Assembly: GCF_000383675.1 (NCBI RefSeq) | Contig: NZ_KB911820.1 | Span: 682,001 to 746,000 of the forward strand | Reading direction: 5' to 3' | Length of the DNA: 64,000 nucleotides | Origin: Terracoccus sp. 273MFTsu3.1 | Lineage (GTDB): Bacteria; Actinomycetota; Actinomycetes; Actinomycetales; Dermatophilaceae | In this document: positions 17,035 to 25,739 of the stretch, one piece after another | Layout: each line of letters starts with the position of its first letter | How positions within the stretch are numbered: the first letter of the stretch is position 1 | Notes under the pieces: generated by a model | What the model was told of the DNA's origin: nothing | The model's input: only the letters and a program-made list of their open reading frames with translations | The model's database searches: none | Translations under genes and position numbers: made by a program

Positions 17035-19362
17035 GTGCCCGACGACGCTGCCGCCGCTGCCCTCACCGACGCCCCCTACCGCGACCCGTCGCTCTCCGTG
17101 GAGGAGCGCCTCGACGACCTCCTCGGTCGGATGACGCTGCCGGAGAAGGTCGGCCAGATGCTCCAGCTCGACGCGCGCGGCGACCTGACCGACATCGTCC
17201 ACACGAAGCTGGCCGGCTCGATCCTGCACACCTCCCCGGACGACCTGCCCCGCGCCATCGAGCTCGCGGCCCGCACGCGTCTCGGCATCCCGCTCCTCAC
17301 CGCCGACGACTGCATCCACGGCCACTCCTTCTGGCCGGGTGCGACGATCTTCCCGACCCAGCTCGGGATGGCCTGCTCGTGGGACCCCGACCTCGTCGAG
17401 CGGGCGGCACGCGTCACGGCGGTCGAGGTGTCGGCGACCGGCATCCACTGGACCTTCTCGCCCGTCCTCTGCATCACCCGCGACCTGCGCTGGGGCCGGG
17501 TCGGTGAGACCTTCGGCGAGGACCCGCACCTCATCGGTGAGCTCGGCGCGGCCATGATCCGGGGCTACCAGGGCGACGGTCTCACGGACCCGACGGCCGT
17601 CCTCGCGTGCGCCAAGCACTTCGCCGGCTACTCCGAGACCCAGGGCGGCCGCGACGCGAGCGAGGCCGACCTCAGCCGGCGCAAGCTGACGTCGTGGTTC
17701 CTGCCGCCGTTCGAGCGGGCCGTCCAGGAGGGCTGCCGCACGTTCATGCTCGGCTACCAGGCGATCGACGGCGTGCCCGTCACGGCGAACGCCTGGCTCC
17801 TCGACGAGGTGCTCAAGGGGAAGTGGGGCTTCACCGGGACCCTCGTCACCGACTGGGACAACGTCGGCCGGATGGTCTGGGAGCAGAAGGTCTGCGCCGA
17901 CGACGTCGAGGCCGCGACGGTCGCGGTCCGCGCCGGCAACGACCTCGTCATGACGACCCCGGCCTTCTTCGAGGCCGCCCAGGAGGCCGTCTCCCGTGGC
18001 CTGCTCGACGAGCGCGCCATCGACGAGGCCGCCCGCCGGGTGCTGCGCGTCAAGCTCGAGCTCGGACTCTTCGAGAACCCGCGGCCGCCGGACGCCGAGC
18101 GCCAGCGCCTCGTCATCGGCTCGGCCGAGCACGCCGCCCTCAACCTCGACGTCGCCCGCCGCTCGCTCGTTCTCCTCACCAACGACGGCACGCTCCCGTA
18201 TGCCGTCGCGGACGTCCCGCGCACCGTGGCCGTCCTCGGGCCGAACGCCGACGACCCCCAGGCGAACCTCGGCGACTGGGCCGGGGCCTCCGGGCAGGTC
18301 GACTGGATGCCCGACGGGCACCCGCGCGAGACGGTCGAGACCGTGCTCGACGGCTTCCGCGCCGTCGTCCCGTCGACCTGGACCGTCGCTCACGCTCGAG
18401 GCGCCGAGATCGAGACCCTCGTGCCCGACCCCGAGGGGCCGCTCTTCCCCGACGGGCAGCCCCGTCCGCCGGTCTCCGCCCCAGCGGCCGTCGACCCGGT
18501 CCAGGTCGCCGAGGCAGTGGCGGCAGCACGCGCCGCCGACCTCGCCGTCGTCGTGCTCGGTGACACGATCGCCCTGACGGGAGAAGGCTGCTCGACGGCG
18601 ACCCTCGACCTGCAGGGAGGTCAGGTCGCCCTGCTCGACGCCCTTGTCGACCAGCTCGACGGCACCGGCATCCCCGTCGTCGTCGTGCTGCTCCACTCCA
18701 AGCCCAGCGTCCTGCCACCCAGCGCCCTGCGGGCAGCCGCTGTCATCGAGGCGTTCAGTCCCGGCATGCGCGGCGGCCGTGCCATCGCCGAGCTCGTCCT
18801 CGGCCTCATCGAGCCCGCCGGGCGCCTGCCCGTCTCGATCCCGCGGCACGTCGGACAGCAGCCGACCTACTACAACCAGGTGCGTGGCCAGCACGGCCAC
18901 CGCTACGCCGATCTCACCCAGGAGCCGCAGTTCGTCTTCGGGGAGGGCCTGACCTACACGACCGTCGAGTGGTCACACCTCACCCTCGAGACGAGTGACC
19001 TCTCGCCCGATGACGCCGTGGTCGCCGAGGTCACGCTGACCAACAGGGGCGAGCGGACGGCATACGAGGTCGTGCAGGCCTACGTGACCGACGTCGTCAC
19101 GAGCGTCACGTGGGCAGCCAAGGAGCTCAAGGCGTTCCGCCGTGTCACCGTCCCGCCCGGTGAGTCGGTCGTGGCCCGCATCGAGGTCCCGGCCGCGGCC
19201 TGCTCCATCGTCGACGCGGCCGGCCGCCGTGTCGTCGAGTCGGGGGAGTTCGAGCTGCACGTCGGGTCGAGCTCGCGCGACACCGACCTGCTCCGGGCAC
19301 GCTTCACGATCACGGAGCAGCGGAGCCCGGCCCCCGAGGGGTCAGGGCGGCCAACGGGATGA
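17035..19362 (+). CDS. Glycoside hydrolase family 3 beta-glycosidase
   Basis: A 775-aa GH3 enzyme with the standard order: a TIM barrel (about 20-330) with LRWGRVGETFGEDPHL and ACAKHFAGYSETQGGRD (the KH substrate motif), then the nucleophile Asp273 in LVTDWDNVGRM, where Thr-Asp-Trp replaces the usual Ser-Asp-Trp. An alpha/beta sandwich follows (VAVLGPNADDPQANLGDWAG, VVVLGDTIALTGEGCS), then a C-terminal fibronectin-III-like domain with FGEGLTYTTVEWS. No signal peptide is visible, so it acts on imported oligosaccharides. Specificity (glucosidase, xylosidase or other) cannot be set from sequence. The last 53 nt overlap the convergent nitroreductase gene. Confidence 0.9.
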   Translation: MPDDAAAAALTDAPYRDPSLSVEERLDDLLGRMTLPEKVGQMLQLDARGDLTDIVHTKLAGSILHTSPDDLPRAIELAARTRLGIPLLTADDCIHGHSFWPGATIFPTQLGMACSWDPDLVERAARVTAVEVSATGIHWTFSPVLCITRDLRWGRVGETFGEDPHLIGELGAAMIRGYQGDGLTDPTAVLACAKHFAGYSETQGGRDASEADLSRRKLTSWFLPPFERAVQEGCRTFMLGYQAIDGVPVTANAWLLDEVLKGKWGFTGTLVTDWDNVGRMVWEQKVCADDVEAATVAVRAGNDLVMTTPAFFEAAQEAVSRGLLDERAIDEAARRVLRVKLELGLFENPRPPDAERQRLVIGSAEHAALNLDVARRSLVLLTNDGTLPYAVADVPRTVAVLGPNADDPQANLGDWAGASGQVDWMPDGHPRETVETVLDGFRAVVPSTWTVAHARGAEIETLVPDPEGPLFPDGQPRPPVSAPAAVDPVQVAEAVAAARAADLAVVVLGDTIALTGEGCSTATLDLQGGQVALLDALVDQLDGTGIPVVVVLLHSKPSVLPPSALRAAAVIEAFSPGMRGGRAIAELVLGLIEPAGRLPVSIPRHVGQQPTYYNQVRGQHGHRYADLTQEPQFVFGEGLTYTTVEWSHLTLETSDLSPDDAVVAEVTLTNRGERTAYEVVQAYVTDVVTSVTWAAKELKAFRRVTVPPGESVVARIEVPAAACSIVDAAGRRVVESGEFELHVGSSSRDTDLLRARFTITEQRSPAPEGSGRPTG

Positions 19363-19759
19363 CGCGCCCGGCGGCCTTGGCCTCGTAGCCGCCGAAGAAC
19401 GGCGCGACCTCGAGCAGGCGATGCCACAGGCGGTCGCGCTCGGCGCCGCGGGCGACCTCGACGTCCACCTCGATCCGCTCGTCGCCGACCTCGATGACGG
19501 CCGTGTCGGCGTGACGGAGGTTGCGGAACCACTGGGGCTCCGTCGCCGCGCCGCCCGCGCTGCCGCAGACGACGTAGGCGCCGCCGTCGCGGAAGTAGCC
19601 GACCGGGCTGGTCCGCAGCGTGCCGGACGACCGACCGGCCACGGTGAGCAGGAGGATCGGCATCCCGCGGACGGAGCGGAGGAACCCGACGTCGAAGCGA
19701 CGGTAGAGCGCCACGTGCGCCGCGTTGCCCGCGCGCATCATCCGGTTGGCCACGCCCAT
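19310..19759 (-). CDS. Deazaflavin (F420)-dependent nitroreductase-family protein
   Basis: A 149-aa split-beta-barrel protein of the Ddn/nitroreductase (F420H2-dependent quinone reductase) family. Family marks are ILLLTVAGRSSGTLRTSPVGYFRDGGAYVVCGSAGG and PQWFRNLRHADTAVIEVGDERIEVDVEVARGAERDRLWHRL. In mycobacteria such proteins reduce quinones or activate nitroimidazoles with F420H2. The ATG at 19759 has a good AGGAGG Shine-Dalgarno. It is convergent with the GH3 gene, overlapping its 3' end. Confidence 0.85.
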   Translation of the reverse strand: MGVANRMMRAGNAAHVALYRRFDVGFLRSVRGMPILLLTVAGRSSGTLRTSPVGYFRDGGAYVVCGSAGGAATEPQWFRNLRHADTAVIEVGDERIEVDVEVARGAERDRLWHRLLEVAPFFGGYEAKAAGRVIPLAALTPRGPGSAAP

Positions 19760-19855
19760 GACCGCCTCCTGGGTCCCGCGGCACGCATCTGCCGACCCGT
19801 CCAGTGTGGCCCTGCGGGCGGCTAGGGTCGAGATCCCCCGACGATGAGGAGCAGC

Positions 19856-20827
19856 ATGCGCGCCGCACGAGTCACGAGCCTCGACGGGCCGTCGTCCGTC
19901 ACGGTCGGCGAGGTCGACGAGCCGGCACTCACCCCCGGCCACGTCCTCGTCGACGTCCACGAGGCGGGAGTCAGCTTCCCGGACGTCCTCATGAGCCGTG
20001 GGCTCTACCAGATGCGCCCGGAGCTGCCCTTCGTCCCCGGCGCCGAGTGCGCCGGCGTCGTGCGCGAGGTCGGCGAGGGCAGCGCCTTCCGCGCCGGCGA
20101 CCGGGTCGCCGCCTTCCCGGTGCTCGGCGGCTTCGCCGAGACGGTCGCGGTGCCCGAGGCGATGGTCTTCCCGCTGCCCGATGCCGTGTCGTTCGAGACC
20201 GGTGCGGCGCTGCCGATGAACTACCTCACGGTCCACTTCGCCCTGACCCGCCGCGGCCAGCTCGAGCGCGGCGAGACCGTGCTCGTCCACGGCGCCGCGG
20301 GCGGCATCGGCACCGCCGCCGTCCAGCTCGCGCGCGCCATGGACGCCCGCGTCATCGCCGTCGTGTCGTCCGACGACAAGATCGAGACCGCCCGCGCGGC
20401 CGGCGCGCACCACATCGTCCTCGCCGACGGGTTCCTCGCGGCCGCGAAGGAGCTCACGGGCGGGCGCGGTGTCGACGTCGTCGTCGACCCGGTGGGTGGG
20501 GACCGCTTCACCGACAGCCTCCGCAGCCTCGCGCCCGAGGGGCGCCTGCTCGTCATCGGCTTCACCGCGGGCCAGATCCCCGAGGTCAAGGTCAACCGGC
20601 TGCTCCTCAACAACATCAGCGTCGTCGGCGTCGGCTGGGGCGCCTTCTGGATGCCCGACCCGACCTACCTGCGCACGCAGTGGGACGCGATCCTCCCGCT
20701 CCTCGAGAGCGGCGCGCTCGCACCGCCCATCGGCACGCGCCACCCGCTCGAGGAGGTCACGGCAGCGCTCGAGGAGATCGACGAGCGTCGCGCCCACGGC
20801 AAGGTGACGCTCACGGTCCGCCAGTAG
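19856..20827 (+). CDS. NADPH:quinone oxidoreductase (zinc-less MDR family)
   Basis: A 323-aa medium-chain reductase of the QOR group. The GroES-like N-terminus has the typical GVSFPDVLMSRGLYQMRPELPFVPGAECAGVVREVGEG, with no zinc-ligand cysteines. The cofactor domain has VLVHGAAGGIGTAAVQLARAM, the AAGGIG variant that marks QOR/acryloyl-CoA reductase-like enzymes. It would reduce quinones or alpha,beta-unsaturated carbonyls with NADPH. The ATG at 19856 is preferred because GAGGAGC lies at the right distance; an ATG at 19844 is also in frame. It is followed 10 nt later by an SDR gene. Confidence 0.87.
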   Translation: MRAARVTSLDGPSSVTVGEVDEPALTPGHVLVDVHEAGVSFPDVLMSRGLYQMRPELPFVPGAECAGVVREVGEGSAFRAGDRVAAFPVLGGFAETVAVPEAMVFPLPDAVSFETGAALPMNYLTVHFALTRRGQLERGETVLVHGAAGGIGTAAVQLARAMDARVIAVVSSDDKIETARAAGAHHIVLADGFLAAAKELTGGRGVDVVVDPVGGDRFTDSLRSLAPEGRLLVIGFTAGQIPEVKVNRLLLNNISVVGVGWGAFWMPDPTYLRTQWDAILPLLESGALAPPIGTRHPLEEVTAALEEIDERRAHGKVTLTVRQ

Positions 20828-20837
20828 GTTGGGGCGT
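20825..20837 (+). promoter_or_regulatory. Possible leaderless promoter for SDR gene
   Basis: TAGGTT (20825-20830), including the stop codon of the quinone reductase, stands 7 nt before the ATG at 20838. That ATG is itself inside a GTATGCCGTC motif copy (20836-20845). Confidence 0.4.
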
Positions 20838-21656
20838 ATGCCGTCCCGCTCGCTCCGCGCCTCCGCCCCCACGTCCCCCCGCCGCGTCCTCGTCACCGGC
20901 GGTGCCTCGGGTCTCGGTCTGGCGCTCGTCCGCGCCCTCGTCGCCCGCGGCGACCACGTGCTCGCGACGGACCTGCAGACCGACCGGCCCGACGCGCTTC
21001 CGGACGCGGCGGCATACCTCCCCCTCGACGTGCGCAGCGACGAGGCGTGGGCCGCAGCGCTCTCCCACGTGCGCGAGACGTGGGGCGGAATCGATCTGCT
21101 CGTCAACAACGCCGGCGTCGCCGCGGGCGGTCGCATCGACGTCGCGACGATGGACGAGTGGCGCTGGATCGTCGAGATCAACCTGCTCGGGGTCGTCCGG
21201 GGGTGCCGCACCTTCACGCCGCTCCTGAAGGAGCAGGGCAGCGGTCACATCGTCAACACCGCCTCGCTCGCCGGACTCGTCCACGCCCCTGGCATGTCGG
21301 CGTACAACACCGTCAAGGCCGGCGTCGTCGCCTTGAGCGAGACGCTCTCGCACGAGCTCGCGCCGCACGGCGTCGACGTGTCGGTCGTGTGCCCGTCGTT
21401 CTTCCGGACGAACCTCGGCTCGTCGTTCCAGGGTGCCGACGTCGAGATGGAGGAGGCCGGCAGGAAGATGGTCAGCGGCTCGAAGCGCACCGCCGACGAG
21501 ATCGCCGCCATCGTCGTGCGCGGCATCGACGCCCGCCGCGACGTCATCCTCACGGACCGGGACGGGCACGTCGCCTGGCGTGCCAAGCGCTTCGCCCGAC
21601 CGGCCTACACCGCGGTCATGAAGCGCGCGGCGAAGCGGGTCGCCGCGGGCCGCTGA
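20838..21656 (+). CDS. SDR-family oxidoreductase
   Basis: A 272-aa classical short-chain dehydrogenase. The cofactor motif is VLVTGGASGLGLALVRALV (TGxxxGxG), followed by LLVNNAGVAAGG, the catalytic Ser in IVNTASLAGLVHAPGMSAYNTVKAGV and the YxxxK pair (Tyr-Asn-Thr-Val-Lys). A late basic C-terminal region (WRAKRFARPAYTAVMKRAAKR) is common in longer classical SDRs. Substrate is unknown. It lies 10 nt after the quinone reductase gene, so a two-gene redox unit is likely. Confidence 0.88.
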   Translation: MPSRSLRASAPTSPRRVLVTGGASGLGLALVRALVARGDHVLATDLQTDRPDALPDAAAYLPLDVRSDEAWAAALSHVRETWGGIDLLVNNAGVAAGGRIDVATMDEWRWIVEINLLGVVRGCRTFTPLLKEQGSGHIVNTASLAGLVHAPGMSAYNTVKAGVVALSETLSHELAPHGVDVSVVCPSFFRTNLGSSFQGADVEMEEAGRKMVSGSKRTADEIAAIVVRGIDARRDVILTDRDGHVAWRAKRFARPAYTAVMKRAAKRVAAGR

Positions 21657-21686
21657 CCGGACACGGTGGAGCCGGGGCCACCACGA

Positions 21687-21721
21687 TTGACTCCCTCGGA
21701 GCCGAGCGCGACATTGGGACG
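21687..21721 (+). promoter_or_regulatory. Promoter of two-component operon (leaderless)
   Basis: TTGACT (21687-21692), a 17-nt spacer and GACATT (21710-21715), then 6 nt to the GTG at 21722. A full -35/-10 pair with leaderless spacing, which also fixes the kinase start. Confidence 0.6.
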
Positions 21722-22810
21722 GTGACCCGGGCCCTTTCGGCGCTGGCAGTGGCAGCGTGGCTGGTGATGCTGCTCGAGGCGGCCCCCAGCGGCCAGGTCA
21801 TGCCGGCCGGTGCTCTGGGGGTCGCGTTCGTCGTCTGGTCGGTGGTCGGCTACCGCTGGGCGCTCGGTCGGGGGTACGCCGCCGCAGTCGCCTACCTGAC
21901 GGTCGCTCTGGTGCTCGGGTTCGTCGTCTTCAACGTGGCCGGCTCCGGGGTGGGCAGCACCTTGCTCCTGGTGGTGGTGGTCGTGCAGGCCGTCATGCTG
22001 CTCCCGCTCGGATGGTCGGTCGTCGTCGCGGTGCTCGTCCCGTTCGTCCACGTGGGGATGCCGATGCCCGACGCGGTGCGTCAGGTGGTCAGCACCGGAC
22101 TCGCGTGCGCCTTCGCCTTCGTCCTCGCAGCGCTGCACCTGCGTGAGCAACGGGCGCGGTCGGAGCTGGCCGAGGCCAACCGCCGGCTGCAGGTGCTCAG
22201 CGCACAGGCCGAGGAGCTGGCGACCATGCGCGAACGCACCCGCGTCGCGCGCGACATCCACGACGGGCTGGGGCACCATCTCACGGTGGTCGGCATGCAG
22301 GTGCAGGCCGCGAGGGCCGTGCTGAGCAGCGACCCGGCGAGGGCCGACGGGCTGCTCAGCCAGGCGGAGGACCAGGCGCGCCAGGCGTTGACGTCGGTCC
22401 GCGAGTCGGTGGCCGCCCTGCGCGAGGCGAGGCCCGAGCAGTGGCTCTCCGAGCAGCTGGAGGCCCTGGCTGCGGAGGGGGTGCCGTCCGGTCCGTCCAC
22501 CACCGTCGAGGTCCGAGGGCGCGAGCGCCGACTCGACGACGAGGTCCAGCTCGCGCTGTTCCGTGCCGCTCAGGAGGGCCTCACCAACATCCGCAAGCAC
22601 GCACGTGCCCATGCCGCCGTCATCCGGCTGACCTACCATCCGGACGCGGTGAGCCTGGAGGTCCGCGACGACGGGCGTGGTCTCGACGGCACGGCCGGCG
22701 GGTTCGGCCTCGTCGGCATCCGCGAGCGCGTCGAGGATCTCGGCGGCTCCTTCAGCGTCGAGTCGGCGCCGGGCACGGGCGTGGCCGTCCGGGTCGAGAT
22801 GCCGGGATGA
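21722..22810 (+). CDS. NarL-type sensor histidine kinase
   Basis: A 362-aa membrane kinase. About five hydrophobic segments cover residues 1-140. A coiled linker (REQRARSELAEANRRLQVLSAQAEEL) then leads into a HisKA_3 dimerisation domain with phospho-acceptor His180 in RVARDIHDGLGHHL. The HATPase domain has the N-box region LFRAAQEGLTNIRKHARA, the G1 box DDGRGLDG and the G2 box GFGLVGIRERVEDLGG. There is no extracytoplasmic sensor domain, so the membrane segments themselves or a partner probably sense the signal (LiaS/DesK-like). It overlaps the response regulator by 4 nt. Confidence 0.88.
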   Translation: MTRALSALAVAAWLVMLLEAAPSGQVMPAGALGVAFVVWSVVGYRWALGRGYAAAVAYLTVALVLGFVVFNVAGSGVGSTLLLVVVVVQAVMLLPLGWSVVVAVLVPFVHVGMPMPDAVRQVVSTGLACAFAFVLAALHLREQRARSELAEANRRLQVLSAQAEELATMRERTRVARDIHDGLGHHLTVVGMQVQAARAVLSSDPARADGLLSQAEDQARQALTSVRESVAALREARPEQWLSEQLEALAAEGVPSGPSTTVEVRGRERRLDDEVQLALFRAAQEGLTNIRKHARAHAAVIRLTYHPDAVSLEVRDDGRGLDGTAGGFGLVGIRERVEDLGGSFSVESAPGTGVAVRVEMPG

Positions 22811-23472
22811 GCCTCGATCGTCCGGTGCGGGTGCTCGTCGTCGATGACCAGACCCTGTTCCGTGAGGCACTGACGACGCTCCTGGAGGTGCGCGCGGAGG
22901 TCGAGGTCGTGGGCGCCGCGCAGGACGGCGCCGAGGCGCTCGACCTCGTCGAGAGGCTCCGACCGGACGTCGTGCTCATGGACCTGCGGATGCCCGTGCT
23001 CGATGGCGTGGACACGACGCGGCGGTTGCGGGTCGAGCATCCGGAGGTTCGCGTGCTCGTGCTCACCACGTTCGACGGCGACGACGAGGTCTTTCCCGCC
23101 CTGCGTGCGGGTGCCGTCGGGTACCTGCTCAAGGACGCCACCGCCCAGCGGCTGGTCGAGGGTGTGCTGGCGGCGGCCCGCGGCGAGTCGGTGCTCCAGC
23201 CGTCGGTCGCCGCCAAGGTCCTGGCCCGGATGAGCCAGCTGCCCGACCCCCCGACCGAGCCGCGCCCGCAGCCTCTCGTCGATCCGCTCACCGAGCGCGA
23301 GCTGGAGGTCCTCCGTGCCGTCGCCGACGGGCTCAGCAACAGGGAGGCCGCCGAGCGCCTGTACCTGTCGGAGGGCACGGTCAAGAACCATGTCACCCAC
23401 GTGCTGGCCAAGCTCGGCGTCCGCGACCGCACGCAGGCCGCGTTGAGGGCACGCGCGCTCGGCTTGTTGTGA
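22807..23472 (+). CDS. NarL/LuxR-type response regulator
   Basis: A 221-aa response regulator. The receiver domain (about 8-120) has the acidic pocket Asp13-Asp14 (VLVVDDQ), phospho-acceptor Asp59 (VVLMDLRMP), Thr at the switch position (LVLTTFDGDD) and Lys in GYLLKDA. A Pro-rich linker leads to a LuxR-type HTH (LTERELEVLRAVADGLSNREAAERLYLSEGTVKNHVTHVLAKLGVRDR). It is the cognate partner of the upstream kinase (ATGA overlap) and likely controls the membrane-protein gene that follows. Confidence 0.93.
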   Translation: MSLDRPVRVLVVDDQTLFREALTTLLEVRAEVEVVGAAQDGAEALDLVERLRPDVVLMDLRMPVLDGVDTTRRLRVEHPEVRVLVLTTFDGDDEVFPALRAGAVGYLLKDATAQRLVEGVLAAARGESVLQPSVAAKVLARMSQLPDPPTEPRPQPLVDPLTERELEVLRAVADGLSNREAAERLYLSEGTVKNHVTHVLAKLGVRDRTQAALRARALGLL

Positions 23473-23488
23473 GGGTCATGCCCGACGC

Positions 23489-24724
23489 GTGACCTCGTTC
23501 GTGACCTCTGGCACGTCCGGTACCGGCGCGATGGGATCGACCATCGTCGGCATGACCACCTTCACGACCCTGTATGCGGACCGCTCGCCTCGCGCGGCCG
23601 TCCGTCGGCTCCTTCGCTCACGGCCCGCGCGCTTCCTCGTCGCCTACGTCGAGATGACCCTCTCGATGGTCGTCGGCATGGGGCTGTTCGGCGCGATCTG
23701 GGACAGCGTCTGGCCGGGCCTGACCGGCCGGCCGGATGCCATGGCCCTCACCATGGCCTTCGACATGACCCTCGGCATGGCCTCCTGGATGTGGGTGCGA
23801 GGGCACGCAGCACGCCACATCGTCGAGATGTCGACGGTCATGGCCCTGCCCTTCCTCGTCCTGCTGTGCCCCTACTGGCTCGGCGTCCTTCCCGGCGAGG
23901 CACTGCTCACGTGGGGTCACGTCGCGATGTTCGCCCTCATGGGCGTCTTCATGGCGTGGCGACCGCACACCTCCGCGGTCACACCACCCCGGAACCCAGC
24001 GGGTCCCTCACCCATGTCGCGTCCGACTCTCCTCTCCTCCGCGCTGCTCGTCGGCGGCGCAGGTCTGGCTGTCGCCGGGGGCATCCTCCATCCGCACGAC
24101 GAGCCTCCGAACTCCCATGTGGCCGTGTTCACCGAGTACGCCCACAGCACCGACTGGGTGTGGGTCCACGACCTGCAGTTCCTGTCGGCAGCCCTGGTGG
24201 TGGCCGGGTTCGTCATCCTGGGTCGCACGCTGAGGCGCGTCGGGGCGTCCCCGACGCTCGTTCGGCTCGGCGATGCGGCTGCTGCCGCCACCGTGGCCCT
24301 CATCGCGATGAACATGGCGGTGGACGGCGTGGCCCTCAAGCACGCCGTCGACTCCTGGGCCGCCGCTCCACCGGAGGACCGGGCGTCCAGGTTCGCCGCC
24401 GCGGAGGCGGTCCGCTGGATGGAGTGGGGTGTGAACTCGTTCTTCACCATCCTGCTGGGGGTCACTCTGCTGATGTCCGCTGCAGCGATGCTGCGCCTGG
24501 GGCACCTCGGCAGTCGTGTCAGGCTGGCCGGCGTCACGGGAACGCTGGGAGGCGTCATCCTCCTCGTCAACGGCCTGGGCGTCGGTGCGCACGGCTTCGA
24601 ACCGAGCGCCCTGCCCTTCGTCGCCACGGGCCTCTACATCGTCATGGCGTTCGGGCTCCCTCCCCTGGACCGAGCCGTCGTCGGGACGGCTGCGACCGAG
24701 GTGTCCTCGGCCGCGGCCGCCTGA
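23489..24724 (+). CDS. Two-part multi-pass membrane protein of unknown function
   Basis: A protein of up to 411 aa that I cannot assign. The first half (about residues 50-160) has four hydrophobic helices unusually rich in Met (MTLSMVVGMGLFGAIWD, MALTMAFDMTLGMASWMW, MSTVMALPFLVLLCPYWLG, HVAMFALMGVFMAW). After a Pro-rich break a second half starts MSRPTLLSSALLVGG (ATG at 24014) with five more helices and a conserved-looking GGILHPHDEPPNSH segment. It looks like two membrane proteins fused into one reading frame. The start is uncertain (GTG 23489, ATG 23531 or ATG 23552). It lies 16 nt after the response regulator and probably belongs to its operon. Confidence 0.6.
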   Translation: MTSFVTSGTSGTGAMGSTIVGMTTFTTLYADRSPRAAVRRLLRSRPARFLVAYVEMTLSMVVGMGLFGAIWDSVWPGLTGRPDAMALTMAFDMTLGMASWMWVRGHAARHIVEMSTVMALPFLVLLCPYWLGVLPGEALLTWGHVAMFALMGVFMAWRPHTSAVTPPRNPAGPSPMSRPTLLSSALLVGGAGLAVAGGILHPHDEPPNSHVAVFTEYAHSTDWVWVHDLQFLSAALVVAGFVILGRTLRRVGASPTLVRLGDAAAAATVALIAMNMAVDGVALKHAVDSWAAAPPEDRASRFAAAEAVRWMEWGVNSFFTILLGVTLLMSAAAMLRLGHLGSRVRLAGVTGTLGGVILLVNGLGVGAHGFEPSALPFVATGLYIVMAFGLPPLDRAVVGTAATEVSSAAAA

Positions 24725-24725
24725 G

Positions 24726-25193
24726 TCAGTGACGAGGCGCTCGCCGGACGTCGACGTCGGCCGGGGTGGCGGCACCGAGCACCTGCGTGAGGCTCGCGCG
24801 GAGCAGCTCCGCCGCCTCGGCTGCCTGGTCGACGGCCCGGCTGAACTCCGGCTCGGCGCCGTCGCGCGTCCACCCGAGACCGACCAGCGCCTCCTGCGCC
24901 TCGCTCGTCAGGTCGGTCAGGCCCTCGAACTCCGTGTCGCCGATGCACTCGAGCGCGAGCACTCCCTCGAGCCGCCGCGCCTGGACGAAGACGTCGGGCA
25001 CCCGGCCGTGGGGAGCCGGCCGCGCGCGGCCCCGGCGCCAGCGCGGCGCCCGCTCGGCGGCATACGTGCTCGATGCCTGTGACGGCACGTGGACGGTGAA
25101 GGTCAGCCAGTCGTCGTCGGTGAGCGCGGCGAGGTCGGCGGCGACGCGGGACGTCCACGACTCCCACGTCTCCTCGAGGGGGTCGTCGCTCAT
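24726..25193 (-). CDS. TY-Chap-like (YbjN/chaperone-fold) protein
   Basis: A 155-aa acidic protein. The central stretch VFVQARRLEGVLALECIGDTEFEGLTDLTSEAQEALVGLGWTRDGAEPEF resembles TY-Chap domains (type III secretion chaperone/YbjN-like fold) found in actinobacterial soluble proteins. Role unknown. Its ATG overlaps the stop of the thioesterase gene (ATGA), so the two are translationally coupled. It converges on the membrane-protein gene with a 1-nt gap. Confidence 0.6.
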   Translation of the reverse strand: MSDDPLEETWESWTSRVAADLAALTDDDWLTFTVHVPSQASSTYAAERAPRWRRGRARPAPHGRVPDVFVQARRLEGVLALECIGDTEFEGLTDLTSEAQEALVGLGWTRDGAEPEFSRAVDQAAEAAELLRASLTQVLGAATPADVDVRRAPRH

Positions 25194-25672
25194 GCGGGGC
25201 TGCCCTCGTGCGACACCACCGCCGTCTCCATCAGGGCTCGGAGGTGGTCCGGGATGGGGGTCGGGCGGCGGGTCACGGCGTCGATCTCGACGTGCACCCA
25301 GCGACCGAGCGCCTTGATCGAGGGGTCGGGCGACGCGCTGCGCTCCGGGTCGACGAAGAGGCCGAGCTCGTAGGTGACGCTGCTGCGTCCCAGCCGGACG
25401 ACGCGGACGCCCACGACGAGCGGCGCCGGGAACGCCACCTCCGCGTAGAAGGCGCACGACGACTCGGCCACGACGCCCTGGGTCGCGTCGGTCACCGGGT
25501 CGACCGTCACGTGCTCGGCCTGCCACCCGTTGATCGCCGAGTCGAACAGCTCGTAGTAGACGGCGTTGTTGAGGTGGCCGTACATGTCGTTGTCGCTCCA
25601 CCGGGTCGTGACGGGGCGGTGGACCGGGAAGTCGGCGAGCGTCAGCTCGCGGGGGTCGGGCGTGCCGGGCAT
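25190..25672 (-). CDS. Acyl-CoA thioesterase, 4-hydroxybenzoyl-CoA thioesterase type
   Basis: A 160-aa hot-dog-fold thioesterase. The N-terminal motif TTRWSDNDMYGHLNNAVYYELFDSAINGW carries the catalytic Asp of the 4-HBT family. The central ESSCAFYAEVAFPAPLVVGVRVVRLGRSSVTYELGLF is the conserved beta-sheet. It hydrolyses acyl-CoA thioesters; the acyl group is unknown. It is first of a two-gene unit with the TY-Chap protein. A CAGGAT box 6 nt before the ATG suggests a leaderless start. Confidence 0.85.
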   Translation of the reverse strand: MPGTPDPRELTLADFPVHRPVTTRWSDNDMYGHLNNAVYYELFDSAINGWQAEHVTVDPVTDATQGVVAESSCAFYAEVAFPAPLVVGVRVVRLGRSSVTYELGLFVDPERSASPDPSIKALGRWVHVEIDAVTRRPTPIPDHLRALMETAVVSHEGSPA

Positions 25673-25727
25673 GCGCCCATCCTGCCCGACCCTGCGGACG
25701 ACGCCCGGCGGTGTCGGCGGGCGAACG

Positions 25728-25739
25728 TACAGTGCTCGG
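25728..25739 (+). promoter_or_regulatory. Leaderless promoter for SWIM-SNF2 helicase
   Basis: TACAGT (25728-25733), 6 nt, then GTG at 25740, which therefore is the likely start. Confidence 0.5.

Noticed and set aside
19760-21217. Upstream extension of the nitroreductase frame to 635 codons
   Set aside because: It is antisense to the quinone reductase and SDR genes. A good Shine-Dalgarno and family length fix the start at 19759.
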